In this document: piece by piece, positions 42,935 through 51,812 of the stretch
Layout of the letters: each line of letters opens with the position of its first letter
Numbering within the stretch: the first letter of the stretch is position 1
Origin: Gracilimonas sp965227215
GTDB lineage: Bacteria; Bacteroidota; Rhodothermia; Balneolales; Balneolaceae
Direction of reading: 5' to 3'
Length of the DNA stretch: 64,000 nt
NCBI GenBank assembly: GCA_965227215.1
Contig: OZ245729.1
Location: forward strand, 3,286,001-3,350,000
Program-made: the position numbers and the translations under genes
Notes under the pieces: model-generated
Database searches by the model: none
What the model saw: the letters and a program-made list of their open reading frames with translations, nothing else
Told to the model about the DNA's origin: nothing

Positions 42935-45913
42935 TTAATTGATTCCGTAGCGTTGAATTTCCTGCTCACTGGCTTGTTTTGTATCCGGCATAGGAGGGAA
43001 ACTGCTACCCATCATCATATTAACCTCTTCGGCGAGTGCGCTCGCTTCTTCGGTTTTATCACCCTGATAATACGTGTACTGAATTAATACCAGTGATTGG
43101 CGAGCTGTTCGAACGGCAGTCAGATATTGTTGAGCATCACTATTTAGTTGCTCCAATTGCGGTCGAATTTCACGTTGAGTGCGAATGTCGCCACGCGATT
43201 GCGCGCTTTGAAGCTGCTGATTCAACTCGTTGAATTCAGCTTCTATATCTGAGAAACGGTTCAGATTCTTCTCAAGTTTTTCTTTGATGTCTTCAACAGC
43301 TGTTCCGGCAAGACGCGTAGCATCATCGTGAAGACCAACCTGAGAGTACCGTACTGCATACAATAGTTTAAGCGACTCGTTGGTTTCAGAAGGGCGGAAA
43401 GGAATTTTCTCTTCTCCCCACTTCAGCCAGTACTGAGCACTGTCAATTTTGCCTTCCTCTCGGTAGGTCATAGCCAGTGACATAAAGTTAAATCGGTAGT
43501 TGCTGAGCATACGTCGGATGTTTTCATCAAAGTATACATCCGGATTATTCCATTCGCGGAACTTGAAATTCTCAACACGATCGGTGAAGATTTTTGGATT
43601 GATGTGGCCTTCGCGTCCGGCTCCAAAATCTTTAGGCACAACACGATAAGCTTTTCCTTCGGTTCGGAAATAGTCCTGCAGGTTAAGCTGACTTTCACCG
43701 GAAACCGTATTCGCAAAGTAAACAGGGCGTAACCAGTTATTGGTTTGGAGGATATCCAAAATCAATCGGTCCTGAACCTGAAGATAATAGATACGGTCAC
43801 CCTGCTGGTTTTGTCCGTAAAAGCGGCCGTTCAGTTTCCAGGTTACTTCATCATCAAGGGAGTCAACCGGCATCTCGAAGTCAACACCTTTTTGCAGAAT
43901 AGGCAGGGAAGTATCCGGTTTAACACCGATGGCTTCTTTATAGTTAACATCTTCAGAGAATGCATTTTTCAGCATATCTTTATCAACCGGAATGGAAACA
44001 TCCTGCGGCTGCCACTGGCTGATACCGGCTGTAACCCGTTCCACTTCTTCATCAGAAAGAGAGATGGGCAGCGGAGCTGATTCATGCGACCACTGATCTC
44101 TGAGCTGCTTGATATACCAGTCGGTATTTAACAGGCTCAGACATACAATCCGAACATCAGTTCGGACGCCTTCTACTTCCTGAGCATACCAGAGTGGGAA
44201 GGTGTCATTATCACCATTAGTAAATAAAATTGCATTCGGAGCTACCGATTCCAACAGGTTTCGGGCATAGTCGGGAGCTACATACCGGTTGCTTCGGTCG
44301 TGGTCATCCCAATTTTGATAGCCCATCCAAACAGGGGAAGCCAGCAGACATAAAACAACGGCTGCATACCCCAATATCCTGTTATTTGCATATTGTTTGA
44401 TGAGTTCAATAATTCCTGTGACGCCAAGACCTAGCCATATCGAGAAGGCAAAAAAGGAACCTACGTAGGCATAATCCCGCTCACGCGGCTGATATGGAGG
44501 TTGATTCAGGAACACAATAATCGCCAACCCCGTGACAATAAAGAGTGCAAGTATGGCGAGGGCTCGTTTCCAGTCGGAGCTGAAGTGGAAGATCATCCCA
44601 AATAAACCCAGCAAAAACGGAATAAAGAAATACGCATTGCTGGCCGGGTTATCAGGGTAGGCCGGCTCCTCAAAACCGGACCTCCAGCCGGTATCCTGGA
44701 TATCGGCTTCCCGTCCTATAAAGTTCCAGTTGAAATAACGGATATACATATGGTTAACCTGATAATCCCAGAAATAAGACCAGTCTGAGTTATATCGACC
44801 ATAGTAATCCAGGTGGTTGGGAGCCGGAGAATAACGGCGAGGGAAAAACTCTTCTGTAGATCGGTCAATTTGCCCGGTTTGGTCGTTATAATTATTACCC
44901 TTCAGAATAGGAGTTGCTCCGTACTGCTCACGCTTCAGGTAACTGATAAATGCTTCAACGGTTTCCGGGTCGTTCTCATCAATGGGAGGATCGGCGATGG
45001 AACGGATCATTATGACGGAGTAGGAGGAGAAGCCAATCAAAATCATAGCGTAGCTGATGGCAATGATATTGGCGATACGCATTTTGTGTTTGTGCGTGTA
45101 GTATACGGCATAGGCAACAGCGGCCATAAATAAAAAGATAAATAACATGGGGCCGATGAGTCCATAAGTGGCATCATCCACGCTATTGGCCATTGTGGGA
45201 ATCATCTGAATAGTAAACGGATACACCGAGAAGAAGGCAATAACTGAACCAACGCCCATTAATAAGAATGATTTCCATTCAAATTCTTTGAGCTTGAAGT
45301 ACACAATCAGTGCTACAAAAAACAGGGCAAGCAGGTTGAGAAGGTGAACTCCGATGGCTATACCAAACATATAGGCAATCAAAACGAGCCAACGTTCATT
45401 ATAAGGCTTGTCAAAGTTCTCCGCCCACTTCAATGCCATCCAAACCACAATAGAGGTGAAAAACATGGACATGGCATACACCTCAGCTTCCACAGCACTA
45501 AACCAGAAAGTATCGGTTACGGCAAAGGTGAGGGCACCGACCAATGCACCACCATACATCCCGATTTTATCCATCATGTTCATAGAATCCGGGTGGCCTT
45601 TCCACTCGCGAACTAACCGAACCACAATCAGGTACAAAAACATCACCGTTAATGCTGAACTGAGCGCACTGATAAAGTTAATACTAACGGCTATGTACTC
45701 CGTTGGCATAAACATGGAAAACAGCCGACCTACGATGGAGTAAAAAGGGGCGCCCGGAGGGTGGTTTACTTGCAGGCCATGGGCAACGGCAATAAACTCA
45801 CCGGCATCCCAAAAACTGGCAGTGGGTGCAAGGGTTAACGTGTATATAACAAGTGAAACAACAAAGGTAAATAGGGCGAGATATCTGTTGGTTGTTTTGT
45901 GATCTGAAAGCAT
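42935..45913 (-). CDS. DUF2723 integral membrane protein
   Basis: 992 residues. An N-terminal half with about 12 membrane helices starts with ALFTFVVSLVIYTLTLAPTASFWDAGEFIAVAHGLQVNHPPGAP, the DUF2723 hallmark that resembles the Asp-containing first loop of protein O-mannosyl/GT-C glycosyltransferases. A large extracytoplasmic C-terminal half contains ILFTNGDNDTFPLWYAQEVEGVRTDVRIV and a helical/coiled tail. Likely a lipid-linked sugar transferase by fold, but acceptor and donor are unknown. Start ATG 45913. Confidence 0.85.
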   Translation of the reverse strand: MLSDHKTTNRYLALFTFVVSLVIYTLTLAPTASFWDAGEFIAVAHGLQVNHPPGAPFYSIVGRLFSMFMPTEYIAVSINFISALSSALTVMFLYLIVVRLVREWKGHPDSMNMMDKIGMYGGALVGALTFAVTDTFWFSAVEAEVYAMSMFFTSIVVWMALKWAENFDKPYNERWLVLIAYMFGIAIGVHLLNLLALFFVALIVYFKLKEFEWKSFLLMGVGSVIAFFSVYPFTIQMIPTMANSVDDATYGLIGPMLFIFLFMAAVAYAVYYTHKHKMRIANIIAISYAMILIGFSSYSVIMIRSIADPPIDENDPETVEAFISYLKREQYGATPILKGNNYNDQTGQIDRSTEEFFPRRYSPAPNHLDYYGRYNSDWSYFWDYQVNHMYIRYFNWNFIGREADIQDTGWRSGFEEPAYPDNPASNAYFFIPFLLGLFGMIFHFSSDWKRALAILALFIVTGLAIIVFLNQPPYQPRERDYAYVGSFFAFSIWLGLGVTGIIELIKQYANNRILGYAAVVLCLLASPVWMGYQNWDDHDRSNRYVAPDYARNLLESVAPNAILFTNGDNDTFPLWYAQEVEGVRTDVRIVCLSLLNTDWYIKQLRDQWSHESAPLPISLSDEEVERVTAGISQWQPQDVSIPVDKDMLKNAFSEDVNYKEAIGVKPDTSLPILQKGVDFEMPVDSLDDEVTWKLNGRFYGQNQQGDRIYYLQVQDRLILDILQTNNWLRPVYFANTVSGESQLNLQDYFRTEGKAYRVVPKDFGAGREGHINPKIFTDRVENFKFREWNNPDVYFDENIRRMLSNYRFNFMSLAMTYREEGKIDSAQYWLKWGEEKIPFRPSETNESLKLLYAVRYSQVGLHDDATRLAGTAVEDIKEKLEKNLNRFSDIEAEFNELNQQLQSAQSRGDIRTQREIRPQLEQLNSDAQQYLTAVRTARQSLVLIQYTYYQGDKTEEASALAEEVNMMMGSSFPPMPDTKQASEQEIQRYGIN

Positions 45914-46092
45914 GTAAAATTGGTTAACTGCTCAAAAAAGTTTTTGGATATTCGTAGATAACATTTTATGATAGGCTCGCAATTATAAGCACAGCCTTAT
46001 ACTAATCAAAATGTAAGATACATAAGAATTTAAACTTCTCGCAGCTAAAACGGGAAAGTTCGAATCGTATTTTCAACTTTAAATATTTTTGC

Positions 46093-47577
46093 ATGTCAGC
46101 GAATACAAAAGAACGTTTTTCTTCCAAACTGGGGTTGATTTTAAGTGTGCTCGGCATCGCCATTGGGACGGGTAACATCTGGCGGTTTCCCCGGATAGCA
46201 GCTCAGAACGGGGGAGAAGAAGGAGCAGGTGCTTTTCTGTTTGCCTGGATTTGCTTTCTGATCCTGTGGTCTATTCCTCTTATTATTGCTGAATATGGAA
46301 TGGGACGAAACGGCCGAAAAGGAGTGGTCGGTTCTTTTGTTGAATTGATTGGAGAGAAAAAAGGCTGGCTCGGAGGTTTTGTAGGCTTTGTAGCCACGGC
46401 CATCATGTTTTACTACAGTGTGGTTGCCGGATGGTGTCTCTATTATCTGATAACCAGCATTACCGAAGCTTTGCCGGCAAATCTACAGCAGGCTAATGCC
46501 ATTTGGGACGGATTCCAGGGTTCAAGCTGGCCGCTTATTGCTCATGCTTTTGTAATGAGTGTCGGAGGATTTATCGTTATTAAAGGTATTTCCTCTATAG
46601 AGAAGGTAAACAAGGTGCTGATTCCATCTCTGTTACTGGTATTGATCGTTTCCCTGTTTAAAGCGTTGTCGCTGGAAGGCAGCGGACTCGGAATTGAGTA
46701 CCTGTTTACCCCGGACTGGTCAACTTTGAAGAAGCCGGAAATATGGCTGGAGGCTCTGACTCAAAATGCCTGGGATACCGGTGCTGCATGGGGGCTAATT
46801 CTCACTTATGCAGCATATATGCGTAAGACTGATGATGTAACCATTACTGCATTCCAGACCGGTATTGGGAATAACATGGTTTCGTTGCTGGCTGCCATTA
46901 TTATTTTCTCAACAGTGTTTGGCACCTTAAGTCCACAGATGGGGAGCGGTGAAATTCTGGACGTGATGAAGACTTCCGGGCCGGCTTCAACGGGACTTAC
47001 CTTTATCTGGATGCCACAACTTTTTGCAACGATGGGAGGCGGAGGTATTTTCGCCATTCTCTTCTTTCTGGGTTTGACCTTTGCAGCATTCAGTTCCTTA
47101 ATATCCATGATCGAACTTGCCGTAAAAGTGTTTGTAGATATGGGTGCAAATCGAAAGCGGGCCACCTTAATTATATGTGCTGCCGGTTTTGGTTTTGGAA
47201 TTCCTTCAGCTTTGAACTTAACGATTTTTGCCAACCAAGATTTTGTGTGGGGAGTTGGACTGATGGTTTCCGGTGCGTTGATTTCCTATGCAGTCATTAA
47301 ATATGGAACCCAAAAGTTCCGCGAAGAACTTATCAATACCGAGGATCGCTCAACTACGTTAGGCTCCTGGTGGGAAATTATTATCAAATATGTGGTGCCA
47401 ATTGAAGTGGTAACGCTGCTGGGTTGGTGGATGTACCTCTCTGCCACTACCTATGCCCCTGACACCTGGTACAACCCGCTGAGTCCTTTTTCGGTGATGA
47501 CAGTTGTGCTTCAATGGGGGCTTGCGCTGCTTCTTGTATGGTTTTTCCGCAAGCGACTGATGAAAAGCAATAAGTAA
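46093..47577 (+). CDS. sodium-dependent transporter, NSS/SNF family
   Basis: 494-residue LeuT-fold symporter that uses the sodium gradient to import amino acids or related solutes. The first helix has the family motif LGIAIGTGNIWRFPRIAAQNGGEEGAGAFL (sodium/substrate site). About 11-12 helices are visible. The sixth helix has NAWDTGAAWGLILTY, the unwound substrate-binding region. It ends with a terminator that also separates it from a tiny membrane ORF on the other strand. Confidence 0.92.
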   Translation: MSANTKERFSSKLGLILSVLGIAIGTGNIWRFPRIAAQNGGEEGAGAFLFAWICFLILWSIPLIIAEYGMGRNGRKGVVGSFVELIGEKKGWLGGFVGFVATAIMFYYSVVAGWCLYYLITSITEALPANLQQANAIWDGFQGSSWPLIAHAFVMSVGGFIVIKGISSIEKVNKVLIPSLLLVLIVSLFKALSLEGSGLGIEYLFTPDWSTLKKPEIWLEALTQNAWDTGAAWGLILTYAAYMRKTDDVTITAFQTGIGNNMVSLLAAIIIFSTVFGTLSPQMGSGEILDVMKTSGPASTGLTFIWMPQLFATMGGGGIFAILFFLGLTFAAFSSLISMIELAVKVFVDMGANRKRATLIICAAGFGFGIPSALNLTIFANQDFVWGVGLMVSGALISYAVIKYGTQKFREELINTEDRSTTLGSWWEIIIKYVVPIEVVTLLGWWMYLSATTYAPDTWYNPLSPFSVMTVVLQWGLALLLVWFFRKRLMKSNK

Positions 47578-47583
47578 GTAAAA

Positions 47584-47612
47584 AGCCCCGACATTTTGCC
47601 GGGGCTTAGTTT
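47584..47612 (+). terminator. terminator of the NSS transporter gene
   Basis: AGCCCCG (47584-47590) pairs with CGGGGCT (47600-47606) around a 9-nt loop. TAGTTTT follows, an interrupted T-run. Confidence 0.78.
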
Positions 47613-47732
47613 TCAGTTCGTTTCTTGTGAATCGTTCTTTTTATTGTTCTTCATTTTGTCGATCGCAATAGGGATTAAAAAAAGTGAGAATGCAATAATT
47701 ACGACCACAATTGAAAATAAATCGATTTCCAT
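47613..47732 (-). CDS. 39-codon single-helix membrane peptide
   Basis: ATG at 47732 to TGA at 47613. The product begins MEIDLFSIVVVIIAFSLFLI, one perfect membrane helix, and ends with a Lys/Asn-rich cytoplasmic-like tail (DKMKNNKKND). Two acidic residues precede the helix, so the N-terminus is probably outside. It is too ordered to be chance. It sits antiparallel to an NSS transporter gene; small MetS-type subunits accompany some NSS transporters, though usually on the same strand. No clear ribosome-binding site. Confidence 0.5.
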   Translation of the reverse strand: MEIDLFSIVVVIIAFSLFLIPIAIDKMKNNKKNDSQETN

Positions 47733-47839
47733 CTTGATATACTTTGATATGAAAAAATTTCCATGAAAGGAAGCTTGTCCTCTAAATCATGGTTTGTTTG
47801 GCAAGCAGCTTAATTAAAAAGCTGATTCATCAAGATGGC

Positions 47840-48205
47840 CTATAGAAAAGAGTGGAAGGGAAAGAGGAGCTTCCTGGACGTTTGGCTTATTTCAAAAACC
47901 AGGCTAGCGTCTAAATATATAGCCCCTGCTAAGTCTCTGAGAATATTTTGATGCGGAGGGTTTCCATATATTGTGTGTTCCTCTTCTGTACTTGACTCAG
48001 ACAGTCTTTCACGATAATTAAAACCCCATTCACCTGAAGAGTTTGATGAAAATAATACAGCATGGCCGGATGCCCATGTATTCTCAAAGTCAGCACTCTT
48101 GGTTTGCTTTATTTCTGCTTCAGGAGGGAGATAGGCTGTACCAGCAAGGATTTGATTAATCCCGCTGTTAAGCAATACTACTAAAATGAGGAGCAAAAAT
48201 TTCAT
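47840..48205 (-). CDS. small secreted protein of unknown function
   Basis: 121 residues with a signal peptide (about 1-21, ending QILAG). The mature part is polar with VLFSSNSSGEWGFNYRERLSES and a hydrophobic end. No lipobox and no recognised domain. It may be a species-restricted gene. Confidence 0.5.
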   Translation of the reverse strand: MKFLLLILVVLLNSGINQILAGTAYLPPEAEIKQTKSADFENTWASGHAVLFSSNSSGEWGFNYRERLSESSTEEEHTIYGNPPHQNILRDLAGAIYLDASLVFEISQTSRKLLFPFHSFL

Positions 48206-48266
48206 GCCTAAATATACGTCAAATTATCCGGAGAATTAGCATGAAAAAGTGGTTCAACTTCAGGCC

Positions 48267-48770
48267 TTATAAATCATACCCAACTTCCGACTCTCTGATC
48301 GGAATCCAAACTTCTTCCTCCGCTTCAGGGTCGGATGGATCGTAATCGTCTTTCATAACTTCAAAATGAGGACGGTTATCCAGCTCATAAAACGTACCGG
48401 GTAGCCATTCGGTGTGTATATATTGGCTGGTTTTGGGGAAATAGGAGGGCAGCCCTTTATGGATAAACACCGCATATTTACCACCAGCCAGTGTATAGTT
48501 CTCCATCCCATTGGTAAGGTCAGTAAAATCATTGACCTCTACCGCAGCCCACTTCTCAAAAAGTGTTTCCGGAGTAAAGTTTTCGGAACTCAAACCGTCA
48601 TCAAAAACCTGAACGGAATATAAACCGGAACCGGTTGTATTTTTGATTTGATGCACATGGGGATGAAATGACTTCCACAATTCCCGGGTCTGATCTTTAG
48701 CCAGAGAGGTACGAATGCGTTTTCCCACAAGTTTTATATCCGAGATGGTGACAATACGGGGTTCCTGCAT
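48267..48770 (-). CDS. GyrI-like/effector-binding-domain protein
   Basis: 167-residue stand-alone GyrI-like small-molecule-binding domain (SHS2 duplication). It starts with PRIVTISDIKLVGKRIRTS, has YTLAGGKYAVFIHKGLPSYFPKTSQYIHTEWLP in the middle, and ends with EVWIPIRESE, the usual AraC effector-domain terminal strand. No DNA-binding domain is attached. Cytoplasmic. Ligand unknown. It lies 7 bp after the TfoX-like gene. Confidence 0.82.
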   Translation of the reverse strand: MQEPRIVTISDIKLVGKRIRTSLAKDQTRELWKSFHPHVHQIKNTTGSGLYSVQVFDDGLSSENFTPETLFEKWAAVEVNDFTDLTNGMENYTLAGGKYAVFIHKGLPSYFPKTSQYIHTEWLPGTFYELDNRPHFEVMKDDYDPSDPEAEEEVWIPIRESEVGYDL

Positions 48771-48777
48771 AGCATTA

Positions 48778-49107
48778 TTATTTTGGGGTGAGAGAGGAGA
48801 TGAATGACAGGCAGGTTTCCAGCCAGAATTTTAAGTCCGGATCTTTTTGCAACCCTTCGGGTAAAACATAGATCATGCCTTTCATGGGCCGGCCGGTAAA
48901 ATCCATTTTTATAGTATGAGGTTTAGTGAGGCTCTCTTCATATTGGTTGGGACCAACTCGTGCCATAAGTTTGTCGTTAACAATGCCCACCGCCATATGA
49001 CCGGAAACCATGAAGCAGAGTCCGCCAAACATTTTCTTTTCAACCACATTAACCCGGTCCTGTAACAGGTTCCGAACCCGTTCCGCCAAACCTTCATCAA
49101 AAGCCAT
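48778..49107 (-). CDS. TfoX N-terminal-domain protein
   Basis: 109 residues of the TfoX/Sxy N-terminal domain: EGLAERVRNLLQ, then VEKKMFGGLCFMVSGHMAVGIVNDKLMARVGP, then GRPMKGMIYV. Stand-alone domains of this type are common outside competence-regulating Proteobacteria and need not control competence. It precedes the GyrI-like gene by 7 bp, so the two probably share a transcript. Confidence 0.85.
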   Translation of the reverse strand: MAFDEGLAERVRNLLQDRVNVVEKKMFGGLCFMVSGHMAVGIVNDKLMARVGPNQYEESLTKPHTIKMDFTGRPMKGMIYVLPEGLQKDPDLKFWLETCLSFISSLTPK

Positions 49108-49245
49108 GTTCTTTTTTTGAATTACTAACCTGAGGGAATTAGCGTAAATAATCCTTTAGAAACAAGAGATAATAACGGACTCGGATCCAAAGCGTTTATT
49201 TATTTTAATGGTACTCAAATCCTGATTCGGATAATGAAAACCAGC

Positions 49246-49734
49246 TTATAATCTTTTCTGCCAGTAGCCCACATCCAGCCATTGGCCGAATTTGAAGCCG
49301 ATTTCTTTGAAGTGAGCCACTTTCTCCATCCCAAACTTTTCGTGGAGGGCAATGCTCGCATCATTGGGCAGGGTAATGCCACCAATGGCAAGATGAATAT
49401 TCAGTTTATGAAGTTCGGTGAATAAAGCCTGATAGAGTTTGGTTCCATAACCCTTCCCCTGGTGATTGTGATCCACATAAACCGATATCTCAACTGAATG
49501 TCGGTAGGCGGATCGCTCTTTCCATTTGGTAGCGTACGCATAACCCACAATCTCGTTTTCTACTTCAGCCACCAGCCAGGGGAGTCCGGCCGATTCTATC
49601 TTTTTAATCCTGGATTGAATGTCATCGGGAGTGATTTCCTCTTCCTCAAAAGTAACGGTCGTCTCCCGAATGTAGTAATTGTAGATATGGGTGATGAAGG
49701 GGATATCTTTAGGATGGACGGGACGGATCATCAT
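49246..49734 (-). CDS. GNAT N-acetyltransferase, phosphinothricin-acetyltransferase-like
   Basis: 162 residues with the GNAT fold. IRPVHPKDIPFITHIYNYYI, then TTVTFEEEEIT, is the N-terminal signature of the PAT/MddA group. The acetyl-CoA loop is HQGKGYGTKLYQALF (motif A), and LPNDASIALHEKFGMEKVAHFKEIGFKFGQWLDVGYWQKRL closes the domain. Such enzymes acetylate methionine sulfoximine or related amino acids. ATG overlaps the amidohydrolase stop by one base (TAATG). Confidence 0.88.
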   Translation of the reverse strand: MMIRPVHPKDIPFITHIYNYYIRETTVTFEEEEITPDDIQSRIKKIESAGLPWLVAEVENEIVGYAYATKWKERSAYRHSVEISVYVDHNHQGKGYGTKLYQALFTELHKLNIHLAIGGITLPNDASIALHEKFGMEKVAHFKEIGFKFGQWLDVGYWQKRL

Positions 49735-50669
49735 TATCTTTTAGTCTTTCCATAATGTTTGGTCATCGATTCTTCGCTTAAATCAAAGAACCGGGCTGCA
49801 TTTTCATACAATATTTTTCGGAGTTGCTTATCGGATAAGAAGTCAATTGCTTTCAAGCGTTTAATGATCATGCTGTAAGGGAGGTTATCTGAGCCAAACA
49901 TCAGGCGGTCTTCAAGCCCCGACTCTATAAAGCTGCGCAGGAATCGGGCATGCATATCAGCCGGCATCACACTATTTAGTATACTCATGTCAGCATACAC
50001 ATTAGGGTATTCTTTCATCAGCTGAATTGCCTGATTGTGGAAATTGATCTCTCCGCCATGCATAAGCCAAATTCTAAGATTCGGATACATTTCTAAAACC
50101 GGCTTAAGAAGCATTGGATTTCCCATTTCTTCCTTAAAATTTGGGCAGCATCCTTCCACTCGAGCCTGTGGTGGCGGCCCATGACCGGCATGTACTCCTA
50201 CCGGAATTGATAATTCTTCGGCAAGTTTAAAATAAGGCTCCAGTTTTTTATCAGAAGGGGATATGCCATAATAAACATACAGCATTTCACCCATGGCACT
50301 CATGCGTCCGTTTTTATATTCCTTGCGCAGCCAATCCAAGTCCGGCCAACCGTTACTTTCCGGAAAGCAGGGGTACATTCTTGGGTACATCCCGCCGGCG
50401 CAAGGGAAGGAAGGCCCTATTCTAAACTTATCGGGAGCTGTTTTTTTCCAAGCTGCTGCAAGATTCCTGTCTGCTCCGGACAACACAGCCAATACAACAT
50501 TATATCCTTCCATCTGTTGAAGCACCTGCTCCACTGTGGTAGAATTTTCGTTTGTAGCATGCAAATGAACATCAATTATTGGGAGACGTGGAGCCGATTG
50601 TTCCTGAGCAAATGTAATTGTAGAAAGACAAAGCAGGAAAATTGAAAAACCGAAAGTTTTAAAAGTCAT
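49734..50669 (-). CDS. secreted amidohydrolase-family protein
   Basis: 311 residues with a signal peptide (ends TITFAQ). A TIM-barrel metal-dependent hydrolase follows: IIDVHLHATNE (HxH metal site), GVHAGHGPP, WLMHGGEINFH, and RLMFGSDNLPYS carrying the late catalytic Asp. Belongs to the amidohydrolase-2 type; substrate unknown. Export to the periplasm is unusual for the family but common in Bacteroidota. Coupled to the downstream GNAT gene. Confidence 0.82.
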   Translation of the reverse strand: MTFKTFGFSIFLLCLSTITFAQEQSAPRLPIIDVHLHATNENSTTVEQVLQQMEGYNVVLAVLSGADRNLAAAWKKTAPDKFRIGPSFPCAGGMYPRMYPCFPESNGWPDLDWLRKEYKNGRMSAMGEMLYVYYGISPSDKKLEPYFKLAEELSIPVGVHAGHGPPPQARVEGCCPNFKEEMGNPMLLKPVLEMYPNLRIWLMHGGEINFHNQAIQLMKEYPNVYADMSILNSVMPADMHARFLRSFIESGLEDRLMFGSDNLPYSMIIKRLKAIDFLSDKQLRKILYENAARFFDLSEESMTKHYGKTKR

Positions 50670-50767
50670 TGTGTTATCCCTGTTATTGAATACCCGGTGT
50701 ATGATTTGGTGTCACTGAAGTAGCAAAATTAAATTTTTAGAAACAAGAGGATAGACTCGTAACTGAG

Positions 50768-51472
50768 ATGCACCCAAGCAGGATTATGGTTAATATAGGT
50801 TGCATGAATGAAGGAACACCAAAACGACCCAAAAACCCCTGGCCGACCAAAGATGCCATGATTCAGGTGTATGAGAAAAACCTTTGGGGAGAAGGGGAAT
50901 CAGATTTTTACTCAGGTTCGGGCTCCCATCATCCTGATTTGGTAGATCCCTATGTTGACGTGATGGCTTCTTTTCTGCGTTCTTTTGACGAGCCGTTGGT
51001 GGTTTGTGATATGGGGTGCGGGGATTTTAATGTGGGAAAGGAACTGGTTGAATTTGCTGAAAAATACGTCGCGGTGGATATAGTCCCTGAACTCATTGAA
51101 CGCAACAGAGAGACATTCAAAGCGGATAACCTGGAATTCCTGTGCCTGGATATTGCCAGAGATGACTGGCCGGCCGGGGATTGTGTACTGTTGAGGCAAG
51201 TCTTACAGCATTTATCCAACGGCGAGATTCAACGTATCGTAAATAAGCTTTATGATTTTACCTACCTCATTTTAACCGAGCACGTACCTGATGGAGATTT
51301 TTAACCCAATATAGATATCATTTCAGGACAGGGAACCCGGCTTAAAAAAGGGAGTGGGGTAGACCTGCTGGCTCCGCCGTTCAACCTTCAGATGAAAGAG
51401 AAAGAGCAGTGGTTGTCAGTTCCTGTAAAGGAGTGGGGCGGGGTTGTGGTGACAACCTTATATAAACTTTAG
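50768..51472 (+). pseudogene. class I SAM methyltransferase interrupted by one in-frame stop
   Basis: ATG 50768 to TAA 51302-51304 encodes motif I VVCDMGCGDF, VAVDIVPELIE and LLRQVLQHLSN, all intact. The same frame continues after the TAA with PNIDIISGQGTRLKKGSGVD, LLAPPFN, SVPVKEWGGVVVTTLYKL and TAG at 51470-51472, the natural C-terminus of this methyltransferase family. A single substitution (for example AAA or CAA to TAA) explains it. Either a young pseudogene or a sequencing error. A later ATG at 50804 may be the true start. Confidence 0.85.
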
Positions 51473-51812
51473 AATTGGCTCAGCATACCCGGTTTGAAGG
51501 CGTAGTAGGATATCTATTCTATTGATTGATAGGTGTGGAGGCAGAGCCTCAGGTAGGTGTTACGGAGCAGAGCATCGTAACGAGTAAAAGTTAGATAACT
51601 TGAAGACAATCATTCATTGCAGGGATGAGATGTATTCCGGTAAGCAAGCGAGTCGTTTACGGCATCGCGGTAGCTTGTATTGCGAAGGGCTGAACCCCTT
51701 CGCTTGTGTAATGGAGGCGTACTGAACCGTCATTGTGCGCTGTTTATGAACCTGTCTCTGTCTGTTCCCTCTCTTGTGGGCAGGACAAAAGTAATACTAT
51801 CACAGAATTATA
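51473..51812. other. 340-bp intergenic region with repeats
   Basis: It holds the double-hairpin unit at 51538-51581 and a GC-rich hairpin GCGAAGGG (51682-51689)/CCCTTCGC (51696-51703). No gene is visible. Parts of 51640-51720 (CGCTTGTGTA, GTAAGCAAGCG) faintly resemble 57200-57300 and may be another dispersed element. Confidence 0.5.
51538..51581 (+). repeat. double-hairpin dispersed repeat
   Basis: GAGGCAGAGCCTC (51538-51550), an 8-nt spacer, then GTTACG (51559-51564) with CGTAAC (51576-51581) around GAGCAGAGCAT. Same plan as the units at 34.05, 34.15 and 35.8 kb. Confidence 0.7.

Noticed and set aside
46055..46066. GTTCGAATC resembling a tRNA T-loop
   Set aside because: No acceptor, D or anticodon stems can be formed around it.
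46084..46091. Perfect TAnnTTTG (TATTTTTG) just before the NSS transporter gene
   Set aside because: It ends 1 bp before the ATG, so transcription would start inside the gene; probably chance in AT-rich DNA.
50912..51219. Two minus-strand ORFs inside the methyltransferase gene
   Set aside because: Antisense shadows of a clear methyltransferase frame.
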